Shown: one piece after another, positions 8,044 through 16,733 of the stretch
How positions within the stretch are numbered: position 1 is the stretch's first letter
How the letters are laid out: each line of letters begins with the position of its first letter
Source of the DNA: an uncultured Flavobacteriaceae bacterium
GTDB lineage: Bacteria > Bacteroidota > Bacteroidia > Flavobacteriales > Flavobacteriaceae
Assembly: GCA_947494715.1 (NCBI GenBank)
Contig: CANLWG010000001.1
Location: forward strand, 992,001-1,056,000
Direction: 5' to 3'
Length of the DNA stretch: 64,000 nt
Notes under the pieces: model-generated
What the model was told of the DNA's origin: nothing
Database searches by the model: none
Seen by the model: only the letters and a program-made list of their open reading frames with translations
Translations under genes and position numbers: made by a program

Positions 8044-8700
8044 CTACTTAGGGGCTATAATTCTGTCCGTAATCAATTGATTTACCATTCTTTTGGTAAA
8101 ACTTTTAGAGGCACTTTCCAACGAAGAAGGTTCCAAAAGCGAAGATTGCCCCGTCCAGACCATCGTTTCTTTTCCTTCACTCAATTCACCTTTTACATTG
8201 TATAGCACAGCTTCGATAAGGTATGATTTTTCAGTCGAATAGTAACCCGGCGAACTATAAGTTTCGTAGCCTCTAACAATATATTTACCAACCCTATAAT
8301 ACGAGGGCACATATAATGTTTCCCCAGGTTTATAGCGATCCGTTTCTTTGGAATCTACCAAAGCCATGGTAATTACCCCATCCAAATTATTCTCTTTAAT
8401 GATTTTGATATAATCTCCGGCAGTTCTAATTTCTTCAGTCCCACCTGGAGGAAACATCAAGATTCCTTCTACTGCATGTATTCCTTGTTCTTTTAAAAGG
8501 GTAACCGCATCTTCTTCAAAGGTGTTGCGAGCTGCAAGGTCCTTACCGATGCCGATTACGGCTATTTTTGAATAGCTTCTATCTTCATAGCCTTCTTTAG
8601 TCCAGGTCGAACCCATTTTGGCAGGGCCACAGGCTTGCTGTAAACTAAATAGAAAAAGTACGGCTAGGCCGAATAAAATTTTGAAGAATTTCTTTTTCAT
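8044..8700 (-). CDS. lipoprotein of unknown function
   Basis: The product is 218 residues with a lipoprotein signal ending FSLQQAC (Cys24). The mature part begins with TWTKEGYEDRSYSKIAVIGIGKDLAARNTFEE, a pattern seen in Bacteroidota lipoproteins with a Rossmann-like fold of unknown role (an IAVIGI strand followed by a Leu-rich helix and VEGILMFPPG). No catalytic motif was recognised. It is the first gene of a two-gene operon with gltS; a functional link to glutamate uptake is only inferred from that. Confidence 0.75.
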   Translation of the reverse strand: MKKKFFKILFGLAVLFLFSLQQACGPAKMGSTWTKEGYEDRSYSKIAVIGIGKDLAARNTFEEDAVTLLKEQGIHAVEGILMFPPGGTEEIRTAGDYIKIIKENNLDGVITMALVDSKETDRYKPGETLYVPSYYRVGKYIVRGYETYSSPGYYSTEKSYLIEAVLYNVKGELSEGKETMVWTGQSSLLEPSSLESASKSFTKRMVNQLITDRIIAPK

Positions 8701-8750
8701 TTCGCTTTTTTTCCAATTTCTTTAGTGAATAGAGCGTTTGCGAAATTAAA

Positions 8751-9587
8751 TCAAATTTTGATTTCATCTCCTTCACGAGCAAAAAAACAATTTTTAAATA
8801 GGGCTTGACATTTTTTTTCCTCTGCCCTTATAAACTCATCATTATGTTCCGGGTCATGATGGGTCAAGTATAGCTTTTTAGCTCCGGCCAATTTCGCAAC
8901 TTCAATGGCCTGTTCCCAACTACTATGTCCCCATCCTCTAAATTTAGGAAGTTCTTCGGGGGTATATTGCGCTTCATGGATCAATACGTCGGCATTTTTG
9001 GCAAATTCAACAATTTCGGGATCCAAGGTTTCACCGTGCTCTACATCCGTACAGTAAACAAAAACCTTGTCATCCACTACCAATCGGTATCCGTAGGCAC
9101 CACCGGGATGGGAATGCCGTTTGGCCAATAAGCTTCCGGTTTTGCCCGTAGTAAAAACTTCCTCATTCTTTTTCTTTAAATGGAAGTTAAAATGCGCCCC
9201 CATGTTCTCCAGGCTCACAGGAAAAAAAGTGCTTTCCATTTGTTTTGCAAAGATGGATTTAAGATCAGGAATATCCAGATCCTCGCCCATAGCAATAATA
9301 TCGATCTTTTTGGAAGGGTCATAGGCAGGGGCAAAAAAGGGAAATCCTTGTAAATGATCCCAATGGAAATGGGAAAAGGCCATTACAATTTTATCTTCCG
9401 GATTAAAAGGGCGCTGCATCAATTCCTTTCCCAAGGCCCGAATACCCGTCCCCGCATCAAAAATCAGCACATCTCCCTGCTTACTGTCGTCCATAACGGC
9501 AACACATGTGGTGTTCCCACCAAACTCCTGAAAACCTACCTCACAGACAGGAATTGAACCTCGGGTCCCGAAAAACTTTATTAACAT
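8751..9587 (-). CDS. MBL-fold metal-dependent hydrolase
   Basis: The metallo-beta-lactamase fold begins IKFFGTRGSIPV (residues 3-14), typical of the cyclic-phosphodiesterase / PhnP-like branch. The metal ligands SHFHWDH are at residues 72-78; further ligands are a His in RHSHPGG, Asp in CTDVEHG, and the late His in YLTHHDPEH. The protein is about 278 residues and has no signal peptide, so it is cytosolic. I place the start at ATG 9587 because the family begins there; an earlier in-frame ATG at 9647 would add 20 atypical residues. The substrate is probably a phosphodiester but is not determined by the sequence. Divergent from the barrel gene at 9696. Confidence 0.85.
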   Translation of the reverse strand: MLIKFFGTRGSIPVCEVGFQEFGGNTTCVAVMDDSKQGDVLIFDAGTGIRALGKELMQRPFNPEDKIVMAFSHFHWDHLQGFPFFAPAYDPSKKIDIIAMGEDLDIPDLKSIFAKQMESTFFPVSLENMGAHFNFHLKKKNEEVFTTGKTGSLLAKRHSHPGGAYGYRLVVDDKVFVYCTDVEHGETLDPEIVEFAKNADVLIHEAQYTPEELPKFRGWGHSSWEQAIEVAKLAGAKKLYLTHHDPEHNDEFIRAEEKKCQALFKNCFFAREGDEIKI

Positions 9588-9695
9588 AATTCGATATTTA
9601 GAACTCTCACTAATATACCAAAGATCGTCAAAAGGTTGTATCCACAATTATATTAGTATATTGATAGCATCAAATAAATGTCCATCCAGACTTAA

Positions 9696-10379
9696 ATGAA
9701 AGTAAATCATTGTAAAAGGATTAATGCATATTTCATATTTGTCCTATTTCTGTTGTTGTCATTTCCTTTACAAGCGCAGCAAAATAAATCACAGGATTCA
9801 TTGCATACCCCTTTTCGAAAAGGGAGGTGGCTTACCGGATTATCAGGCAATATAAGCTCAAATACAAATAAAGAACGCAGTTCGGATGTAAAACTAATTA
9901 CCAATGAGTTCGGGCTTAATCTGTCCACTGGAAAATTCATTAAGGATAGATGGCTTCTAGGTGGCAATTTAAGAGCGGATAGAGGTAGCTCTTCCGGAAA
10001 TGTTGATCGCACTACAGAATCCTTGTTCCTTGGGCCGTTTACTTCCTATTATCTTACCGAAAACGAAAGAGGTTCGTTGTTTGCAAAGCTGTCCTCAGGA
10101 TATGTACGCTATGGGGAAGAGACAAGTTTCAACGATTTGAACAACCCTATTCAAGAGATTTCCGAAGGAGATGGGTTTGGTGTATTGATAGGTCTTGGCT
10201 ATTCGTATGTGATCAATGACCAAATTGCGTTTGACATTGGATTTGATCTGAATCTTTTTTGGGTCGGTATAGATCAAGAACAACAGCCCTCAGGCATCAT
10301 AGATTCCCAAAACATATCGATTAGCAATACTGCTTTTTCCTTTGGTTTTAATGTTATTCTAGACGATTTCTTTTTCTAA
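9696..10379 (+). CDS. outer-membrane beta-barrel protein
   Basis: The 227-residue product has a signal peptide (cleavage near LQAQQ, about residue 27) followed by alternating amphipathic strands (GRWLTGLSGNIS, RWLLGGNLRAD, LFAKLSSGYVRYG, GVLIGLGYSYVI, IAFDIGFDLNLFW) and a C-terminal aromatic end (FFF), as expected for insertion by the BAM machinery. It fits the generic porin-like barrel family of Bacteroidota with about eight strands. Its function is unknown. Its stop overlaps the start of the next barrel gene by one base (TAATG), so the two are translated together. Confidence 0.8.
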   Translation: MKVNHCKRINAYFIFVLFLLLSFPLQAQQNKSQDSLHTPFRKGRWLTGLSGNISSNTNKERSSDVKLITNEFGLNLSTGKFIKDRWLLGGNLRADRGSSSGNVDRTTESLFLGPFTSYYLTENERGSLFAKLSSGYVRYGEETSFNDLNNPIQEISEGDGFGVLIGLGYSYVINDQIAFDIGFDLNLFWVGIDQEQQPSGIIDSQNISISNTAFSFGFNVILDDFFF

Positions 10380-11494
10380 TGACGAAACAGATTTTAAATA
10401 ACCTACTTTTTATCGTACTTCCAATTTTTCTTATTGGGCAGGGTAGGGAGGAAGGTTTTGTAAGAACGGACACCTTAGGAAAAACCAAGAACATAAAATT
10501 TATAGGCCTCCCCATAGCTTTTTACACCCCGGAGACACAATTTGGGGTTGGTGGCGGCGGACAAATGTTCCTGTTGAACAACACCAACCAATACAATCAG
10601 CGTCTTTCCAATGTCTTATTCAGTGGAATTTATACGACGGCAGGACAAATTATGTTCAATGTAACGCCCCAAGTTTACCTTGGAAAAGGAGATTATTTTA
10701 TTGACGCCGAATACCTATTTGAAATATATCCGAATTCTTTTTGGGGGATTGGCCCGGAAACCCCTGAAGAAAATGAAGAACTGTATGATCAGACCACGCA
10801 CAAGCTTAAGGTAAGTTTTTTAAAGCGTTTACCACCCGACTTGAACTTTGGGTTCACCTATAATTTTGCAAATCATCAGGTCACTGAAGTTGAAGAAGAC
10901 GGATTATTGGATTCGGGAACCATTCTAGGTTCCGATAGAACAATTATAAGTGGGATAGGGGCTGAATTTAATTTGGATACAAGAAATGATATCGGATCGC
11001 CCACGGATGGGCAATTGTTTGGTATTGGGGCTCATTTTTCAAGCCCTATTTTAGGAGCGACCCATGGTTTCAATAAGTTCACCCTTGATTTGAGAAACTA
11101 TGAACCTTTAGGGGCACGAAGTACCCTGGCCACCCAAGTATATATTGAAAATAACTATGGGGACGTGCCTTTTCAAGGCATGGCCTTTTTTGGGGGTAGT
11201 AATAGTGCAAGGGGATATTTCTATGGTCGATTCTTGGATAAAAACATGTATGTTGTCCAGGCAGAATATCGCTATCGATTTAAACCTAGATGGTCTTTCG
11301 CCGCTTTTGGCCTTATCGGAAGTGTGGCAGGCGACGCATCGGATCTGTTACGATTTAATTCTGTTAAACCTGGGTATGGTGCAGGAGTGAGGTTTAAATT
11401 ATTGAAAGATCAAGGTACTTGGCTACGTTTGGATATTGGTAACGGAAAGGATGGTCAAAATGGCATCTATTTTGGAGTTAATGAGGCCTTTTAA
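10379..11494 (+). CDS. BamA/TamA-like outer-membrane barrel without POTRA domains
   Basis: The protein has 371 residues with a short signal peptide (ends about LIGQG). The body resembles the C-terminal Bac_surface_Ag barrel (PF01103): FIGLPIAFYTPETQFGVGGGGQMFL near residues 41-65, DTRND followed by GSPTDGQLFGIG, and the strand motif FFGGSNSARGYFYGRFLDKN, which corresponds to the conserved RGY lid-lock loop of the Omp85 family. No POTRA domains precede it, so it is a stand-alone barrel that may take part in lipid or protein placement in the outer membrane. The start codon overlaps the stop of the preceding barrel gene. Confidence 0.82.
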   Translation: MTKQILNNLLFIVLPIFLIGQGREEGFVRTDTLGKTKNIKFIGLPIAFYTPETQFGVGGGGQMFLLNNTNQYNQRLSNVLFSGIYTTAGQIMFNVTPQVYLGKGDYFIDAEYLFEIYPNSFWGIGPETPEENEELYDQTTHKLKVSFLKRLPPDLNFGFTYNFANHQVTEVEEDGLLDSGTILGSDRTIISGIGAEFNLDTRNDIGSPTDGQLFGIGAHFSSPILGATHGFNKFTLDLRNYEPLGARSTLATQVYIENNYGDVPFQGMAFFGGSNSARGYFYGRFLDKNMYVVQAEYRYRFKPRWSFAAFGLIGSVAGDASDLLRFNSVKPGYGAGVRFKLLKDQGTWLRLDIGNGKDGQNGIYFGVNEAF

Positions 11495-11787
11495 GCATCC
11501 TTTAATTAGATTCAAATAGTCTGATTAATATTCAACCGTTTATATGGGTTTTTAGAATTTGGGGATGGGGTTGTACTAAAATTTAAACTTCGCCAGATAC
11601 TGATATTTGGACTCTTATAGACGTGTCAAGTGCTGTATTTTACTGGGTATGTAGTATATTCCTTGGGTTTTTGTGTGTCCCAAAAAATGTAGTTGAACCT
11701 TCGCAAGGCCCTATTTTTTATAGGTACGCACCTTTCTTTTGATATATTTAACATATTTTTACGCACAACCCAATTTTCCCTTTTTGA

Positions 11788-13029
11788 ATGGATTATTTTG
11801 TTATTACGAGCATCCTGGTATTCATTTCGGCCCTCTTTGGCTACATCAATGTTAGGTTTATCAAATTACCCAATACCATAGGCCTTACCGTAATTACCAT
11901 TTTCTTTACCGTAATCATCTTTTTGCTAAGTTATATAGATGACACCTTGCTCAATGCCGAACGCTTCATTATTACCCATATTGACTTTAAGACCGTATTG
12001 TTGGATATAATGTTGAGCTTTTTGCTGTTCGCCGGCGCCCTGCATACCGACCTTCAAAAGTTAAAGGAACAGCGTTGGCCCGTGTTGGCCTTCGCGACCT
12101 TTGGAGTTTTGGTATCTACCTTTTTAATAGGAGGCTCCGTCTACTTTGTACTTATGGCCATAGATCTCCATGTGAAATTTATATATTGTCTGCTGTTCGG
12201 GGCCTTGATTTCCCCAACAGATCCCATTGCCGTACTTGGCATCTTAAAGAAAGCCGGGGCTCCAAAGAAATTGGAAATCAAGATAGTAGGGGAATCCCTG
12301 TTCAACGATGGGGTAGGAGTAGTTATTTTTTTGACCATTTTTGGATTGGCCAGTGGCACAGGGAACGGTTTCTCCTTTAATGAGGTTCTGGAATTGTTTG
12401 CAGTCGAAGTTTTTGGTGGGTTACTCTTAGGGGCTTTGTTGGGATGGCTTACCTATAGGTTTATGCGAAGTATAGATGATTATAATATTGAAGTGATTAT
12501 TACTCTTGCAGCCGTGATGACCGGTACCGTTTTGGCACAATACCTTCATGTTTCCGCCCCATTGGCCATGGTAGTCGCCGGTTTGATCGTAGGAGGCAAT
12601 AAAACAAGGGAAGCGGCCATGTCCGAGTTAACCGAGGAGTATGTGGACAAGTTCTGGGAACTTTTGGATATTTTGCTCAATACCGTACTCTTTGTGCTTA
12701 TTGGAATGGAAATTCTAGTATTGGATCTGGAACCAAAATATGTTGTAGCGGGTCTTTTGGTTATCCCCATAGGACTAATTTGCCGCTACCTCTCGCTTAT
12801 TTTACCGGTTTATCTGTTCCAGAAAAAATTGGATTTTGTACCCAATACCAATCTCATTATGACCTGGGGCGGACTTAGGGGAGCAATTTCCATTGCATTG
12901 GCCTTGGGCCTAACCGATGCCATGGAACGGGATCTATTCTTGGTGGTTACTTATATTGTTGTTATTTTCTCGATCGTAGTCCAAGGACTAACGGTGGAGA
13001 AATTGATAAAAAGACTTAGATTAAACTGA
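11788..13029 (+). CDS. CPA1-family Na+(K+)/H+ antiporter
   Basis: This inner-membrane protein has 413 residues and 11-12 hydrophobic segments. The CPA1 signatures are present: FAGALHTDL in the third or fourth segment, SPTDPIAVLGILKK at 142-155 and GESLFNDGVGVV at 168-179, containing the transport-site Asn173-Asp174 pair; LRGAISIALALGL lies near the end. It exchanges sodium or potassium for protons. The cytoplasmic C-terminal tail of NhaP-type eukaryotic relatives is absent. It lies 38 bases upstream of the efflux operon on the same strand. The 293 bases before it contain no gene. Confidence 0.9.
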   Translation: MDYFVITSILVFISALFGYINVRFIKLPNTIGLTVITIFFTVIIFLLSYIDDTLLNAERFIITHIDFKTVLLDIMLSFLLFAGALHTDLQKLKEQRWPVLAFATFGVLVSTFLIGGSVYFVLMAIDLHVKFIYCLLFGALISPTDPIAVLGILKKAGAPKKLEIKIVGESLFNDGVGVVIFLTIFGLASGTGNGFSFNEVLELFAVEVFGGLLLGALLGWLTYRFMRSIDDYNIEVIITLAAVMTGTVLAQYLHVSAPLAMVVAGLIVGGNKTREAAMSELTEEYVDKFWELLDILLNTVLFVLIGMEILVLDLEPKYVVAGLLVIPIGLICRYLSLILPVYLFQKKLDFVPNTNLIMTWGGLRGAISIALALGLTDAMERDLFLVVTYIVVIFSIVVQGLTVEKLIKRLRLN

Positions 13030-13067
13030 CATCAACCTTGCTGTAGTACAGCTAAAGCATATAGATT

Positions 13068-15395
13068 ATGGGAAAACATTTGGTTTTTATACTGTTTTTG
13101 GTCAGCTTTTGCTGCTGGTCCCAAACTAAAAAAACCTATACGATAGGAATGCTAGTGGATGTTAGCACTCCCGAGACCGAAGTTCTACTGGAACGATTAA
13201 AGAACGAGGTAAGTGCTGTGGTAGGCGAGGATGCCGAGACTATCTTTCCAGCGGAGTTCCGAATGATCCACAACTATGATGTAGATCTGGCCCGTAAAAA
13301 CTACCAGAGTTTAGTAAACAGTGAGGTAGATATCATAATTGCCATTGGATCGGCAAGTAATATTGTAATTCAAGGTCAAACCAGTCATGTGAAACCTACT
13401 ATTCTTTTTGGTTCCATTAATACAGATATGACCACCCTGGATCTGGAAAAGAAAACCTCGGGTATTGAAAATTTCACCTATTTAATGGGTGTCCAGTCTT
13501 TTAGTCAAGATTTAGAAACGCTAAAGGAATTGTCCGATTTTAGCAGTGTGGGGGTGGCCATAGAGGCAGGAATAGCCGAAGTATTGCCATTGGATACGAC
13601 CCTTGGCGATATTTTGAAGGGAACCGGGACAAGTTTTAAAATCATTCCTTTTGAAAATGTAGAGGACATTGTGTCCGGTATGGAAAATTTGGACGCATTG
13701 TATTTGGCAGGGGGCTTCTTTCTTACCAATGAAGAAATAAAAATGCTAAGCGATGTATTGATTGAAACGGGCATTCCTTCATTTACCAGTACCGGCCCAG
13801 AGGATGTAGATCTTGGCCTTATGGCAACCAACAGTAGTGATGATAATATAAACCAGATTTTTCGACGTATTGCCTTGACCATTGAGGCTTATGTAAACGG
13901 GAACCCTTTATCCGAACAAAATGTCTTTATCGATTTTGAACAGCGGCTCACGGCAAATTTTAATACGATGCAGAAGTTGGGTATACCGATTCGATATAGC
14001 CTTATAGAACGGACCGATTTGGTGGGGGAGTTCAAAAACCCGTTGTCCCAAAAAACCTATTCGCTATTGGATATTCTGAACGAAAATTTTGAAAGAAACC
14101 TATCCCTACAGTCCCAACAAAAGGATGTGGAATTAAGCCAACAGGATGTAAAAACGGCAAAGAGCAATTATTATCCGGATATTTCGGCCAATGCAACATT
14201 TACCAATATAGATGAACGGGTGGCCGTAGCACCCATTTCTTCTGAGTTCTCTACTGATGGAAACATACAATTGAACCAGACCATTTATTCGGAGGCGGCT
14301 AATGCGAATATTACCGTCCAAAAGAACCTTCAGAAAGCCCAGGAAGCCAATTTTAATGCGGCCCAACTTGATGCAATTTTAGAGGCATCCAATCTGTATT
14401 TCAACGCTTTGGTCAGCAAGGTAAATGTAAAAATTCAGAATCAGAACCTGCAATTGACCAAGGAGAATTTAAAACTGGCCAAACAGAATTATGATGCAGG
14501 CCAGTCCGGGAAATCCGATATGTTGCGCTTTGAGAGTCAAATGGCACAAAATACCCAAACCATGATCGAAGCGGTGAACCAATTGGATCAGGCTTTTATA
14601 AGTATTAATCAGTTGTTGAACAACCCTATTAATTTTGAATTGGATGTAGAGGATGCCGAATTGGGCAAAGGCGTTTTTGCAGAGTACAATTATAATCAGT
14701 TGGCGGAAATATTGGATAACCCGTTGTTGAAGGATCCTTTTGTTGCCTTTTTGATCGAGGAGGCCAAAAACAACTCACCGGAACTGGTATCATTGGATCA
14801 TAACCTAAAAGCGGTTAAACGGAATTTTAGATTGAACTCCTTTGGGCGTTTGATACCAACCGTGGCACTACAAGGCAATTATAATCAAAACTTTAATCAA
14901 TGGGGGGTAGGGAGTATTGATCCAGATCCGGCCAACAATTATAATGTGGGGGTCAACTTGTCATTACCGATATTCAATCAGTTCAGAAATAACATCAATA
15001 AACAGACTGCCAAAATCCAACAGGACCAGTTGGAAATCAATATACAAAATACAGAACTGGCCATTGAGAGCAATGTAAGCATTGGGGTTTTGAACCTGTT
15101 CAATCAAATTTCCAACATACGACTTTCGGAAGTATCGGTAAATGCCGCCAAGGAAGCTTTGGAACTGGTCCAGACCTCGTATTCAGAGGGCGCCGTAAGT
15201 ATTATTCAGTTGATCGATGCCCAGAACAATTACCTACAGGCACAATTGGCGCAGGCCAGTGCCACCTATAATTTTTTATTGAATGCCATTCAATTGGAAC
15301 GTTTTATGGGCTACAACTTTTTATTGCATACCGAAGAAGAGAACAATGCCTTTAAGCAGCGATTTGCAGAATTTCTTGATGCCAATTTGGATTAA
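13068..15395 (+). CDS. TolC-family outer-membrane efflux protein with N-terminal substrate-binding-like domain
   Basis: The 775-residue protein is unusually long for TolC (about 430-500). After a signal peptide (residues 1-19) residues about 23-320 form an ABC_sub_bind-like (PF04392) periplasmic binding fold: KTYTIGMLVD, ARKNYQSLVNSEVDIIIAIGSASN, KPTILFGSINT, LYLAGGFFLTNEEI and a second lobe ending RRIALTIEAYVNG. Residues about 330-775 carry two outer-membrane efflux (OEP) repeats with the long helices that form the periplasmic tunnel (NLSLQSQQKDVELSQQDV, ALELVQTSYSEGAVSIIQLIDAQNNYLQAQ). It is the outer-membrane exit duct of the pump encoded by the next two genes. The fused domain could sense or deliver a substrate; that is inference. 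Confidence 0.88.
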   Translation: MGKHLVFILFLVSFCCWSQTKKTYTIGMLVDVSTPETEVLLERLKNEVSAVVGEDAETIFPAEFRMIHNYDVDLARKNYQSLVNSEVDIIIAIGSASNIVIQGQTSHVKPTILFGSINTDMTTLDLEKKTSGIENFTYLMGVQSFSQDLETLKELSDFSSVGVAIEAGIAEVLPLDTTLGDILKGTGTSFKIIPFENVEDIVSGMENLDALYLAGGFFLTNEEIKMLSDVLIETGIPSFTSTGPEDVDLGLMATNSSDDNINQIFRRIALTIEAYVNGNPLSEQNVFIDFEQRLTANFNTMQKLGIPIRYSLIERTDLVGEFKNPLSQKTYSLLDILNENFERNLSLQSQQKDVELSQQDVKTAKSNYYPDISANATFTNIDERVAVAPISSEFSTDGNIQLNQTIYSEAANANITVQKNLQKAQEANFNAAQLDAILEASNLYFNALVSKVNVKIQNQNLQLTKENLKLAKQNYDAGQSGKSDMLRFESQMAQNTQTMIEAVNQLDQAFISINQLLNNPINFELDVEDAELGKGVFAEYNYNQLAEILDNPLLKDPFVAFLIEEAKNNSPELVSLDHNLKAVKRNFRLNSFGRLIPTVALQGNYNQNFNQWGVGSIDPDPANNYNVGVNLSLPIFNQFRNNINKQTAKIQQDQLEINIQNTELAIESNVSIGVLNLFNQISNIRLSEVSVNAAKEALELVQTSYSEGAVSIIQLIDAQNNYLQAQLAQASATYNFLLNAIQLERFMGYNFLLHTEEENNAFKQRFAEFLDANLD

Positions 15396-15419
15396 TATTA
15401 ATAGCTATATACAAAGAAT

Positions 15420-16511
15420 ATGAAACTATACCAACCATTTAAAAGAACAGCTGTTTTGCTAACCCTCCTGGGGACGGTGGCCTGCGGGGGCGAAAAACAG
15501 GTGAAGGAAGAATTCGTACGGCCAGTGGAATTTATTGAAGTTTCCTATGATAATGGGGGCAAGGAACGGTCCTTTAGTGGAACGGCCAGAACGGAAAAGA
15601 TTATTAATCTAAGTTTTAGGAACACGGGCATTTTAATGCAATTGGATATGCGATTGGGCCAAATGGTCAAGAAGGGACAATTATTGGGAAAACTGGACAA
15701 TGTGGAATCCCGGTTGAATTATGAACGGTCCGTTTCTGAATTGAACAGTGCCGAATCCCAAATGAATACAGCCAAGCTTTCCTTGGACAGGTTTCGGGTT
15801 TTATATGAAAAGGGAAGTGCCTCGTTGACCGATTTTGAATCGGCCAAAAACTCCTTTAAAACGGCACAACAAAGCTATGAATCCGCCAAAAGAAGTGTTT
15901 CCATACAACAGGAACAGGTCAATTATGGCTATTTGTACGCGCCGGAGGATGGAGTAATAACTTCTGTAACGGCGGAAGTGGACGAAAATATAAGTCCGGG
16001 CCAGACTGTTGCGGTCTTGAACGCCGGAACCGAGATGCAGATAGCCCTCGGTCTTCCCGAAAGCATTATTAATGAAGTGCATTTGGACATGCCTGTGCGC
16101 ATTACGTTGCCCTCGTTGGCCGACAAGACATTTATGGGTAAGGTAACGGAATTATCACCGGCAGTGGACAACAACACGGCCACCTATCCGGTAAGGGTAA
16201 AGTTGGATGAGGCCACAGAGGACATTAAAACGGGAATGGCGGCCAACGTTACTTTTGAGTTGGACGAGAACAAAAATGAAAGTAATACACTTCGTATTCC
16301 CGCACATGCCGTCGGCGAGGATAGTTCCGGACGGTTTGTTTATGTAATTGTTGAGGAGGGTGAAAAGTCCGTTGTAAAGAAAAATCCGATAAAAGTGGGC
16401 GACCTAAATTCCGATGGATTTGAGGTTGTTGAAGGACTTAGAGAAGGGCAAAGGATTGCCACAGCAGGCCTACAGACGTTATTGGACGGTCAGCACATCT
16501 CTTTACAATAA
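15420..16511 (+). CDS. RND efflux periplasmic adaptor (HlyD/MFP family) lipoprotein
   Basis: The 363-residue protein has a lipoprotein-like signal (GTVAC, Cys22). The order is membrane-proximal strand, lipoyl half-motif (GQMVKKGQLLGKLDN, about 80-94), an alpha-helical hairpin (about 100-165, NSAESQMNTAKLSLDRF), second lipoyl half (LYAPEDGVITSV), then a beta-barrel (ITLPSLADKTFMGKVTELSP) and the membrane-proximal domain (ATAGLQTLLDGQHI). Such adaptors join the inner-membrane RND pump to the TolC duct. It lies 24 bases after the TolC gene and 222 bases before the pump gene. Confidence 0.93.
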   Translation: MKLYQPFKRTAVLLTLLGTVACGGEKQVKEEFVRPVEFIEVSYDNGGKERSFSGTARTEKIINLSFRNTGILMQLDMRLGQMVKKGQLLGKLDNVESRLNYERSVSELNSAESQMNTAKLSLDRFRVLYEKGSASLTDFESAKNSFKTAQQSYESAKRSVSIQQEQVNYGYLYAPEDGVITSVTAEVDENISPGQTVAVLNAGTEMQIALGLPESIINEVHLDMPVRITLPSLADKTFMGKVTELSPAVDNNTATYPVRVKLDEATEDIKTGMAANVTFELDENKNESNTLRIPAHAVGEDSSGRFVYVIVEEGEKSVVKKNPIKVGDLNSDGFEVVEGLREGQRIATAGLQTLLDGQHISLQ

Positions 16512-16579
16512 AGTAGCGATACTCTCATAACCAAGGGACTTGGGACCTATGGATCTTGAAAAGCAATGAAACATCAAAA

Positions 16580-16630
16580 AGTTACTAGGATATTGATTTT
16601 AAAGGTATTAAAAACTTTCACCTAGTAACT
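16580..16630. repeat. 10-base inverted repeat between adaptor and pump genes
   Basis: AGTTACTAGG (16580-16589) and CCTAGTAACT (16621-16630) are perfect complements around a 31-base AT-rich loop. It could form an RNA hairpin that partly uncouples pump expression from the upstream genes, or be a protein-binding site. No T-tract follows, so it is not a normal terminator. Confidence 0.5.
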
Positions 16631-16733
16631 ATAACCAAATAACCGATCAATTCCAGAGAAACGAAAATTTCAAGAAGTCGGAAGTCTTGTCCGCCAAAAA
16701 AGGCAATATTTTTTCAACTAACGATTGTGACCT

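Noticed and set aside
11693-11881. 62-codon frame before the CPA1 antiporter
   Set aside because: It overlaps the antiporter start in another frame and shows no family pattern.
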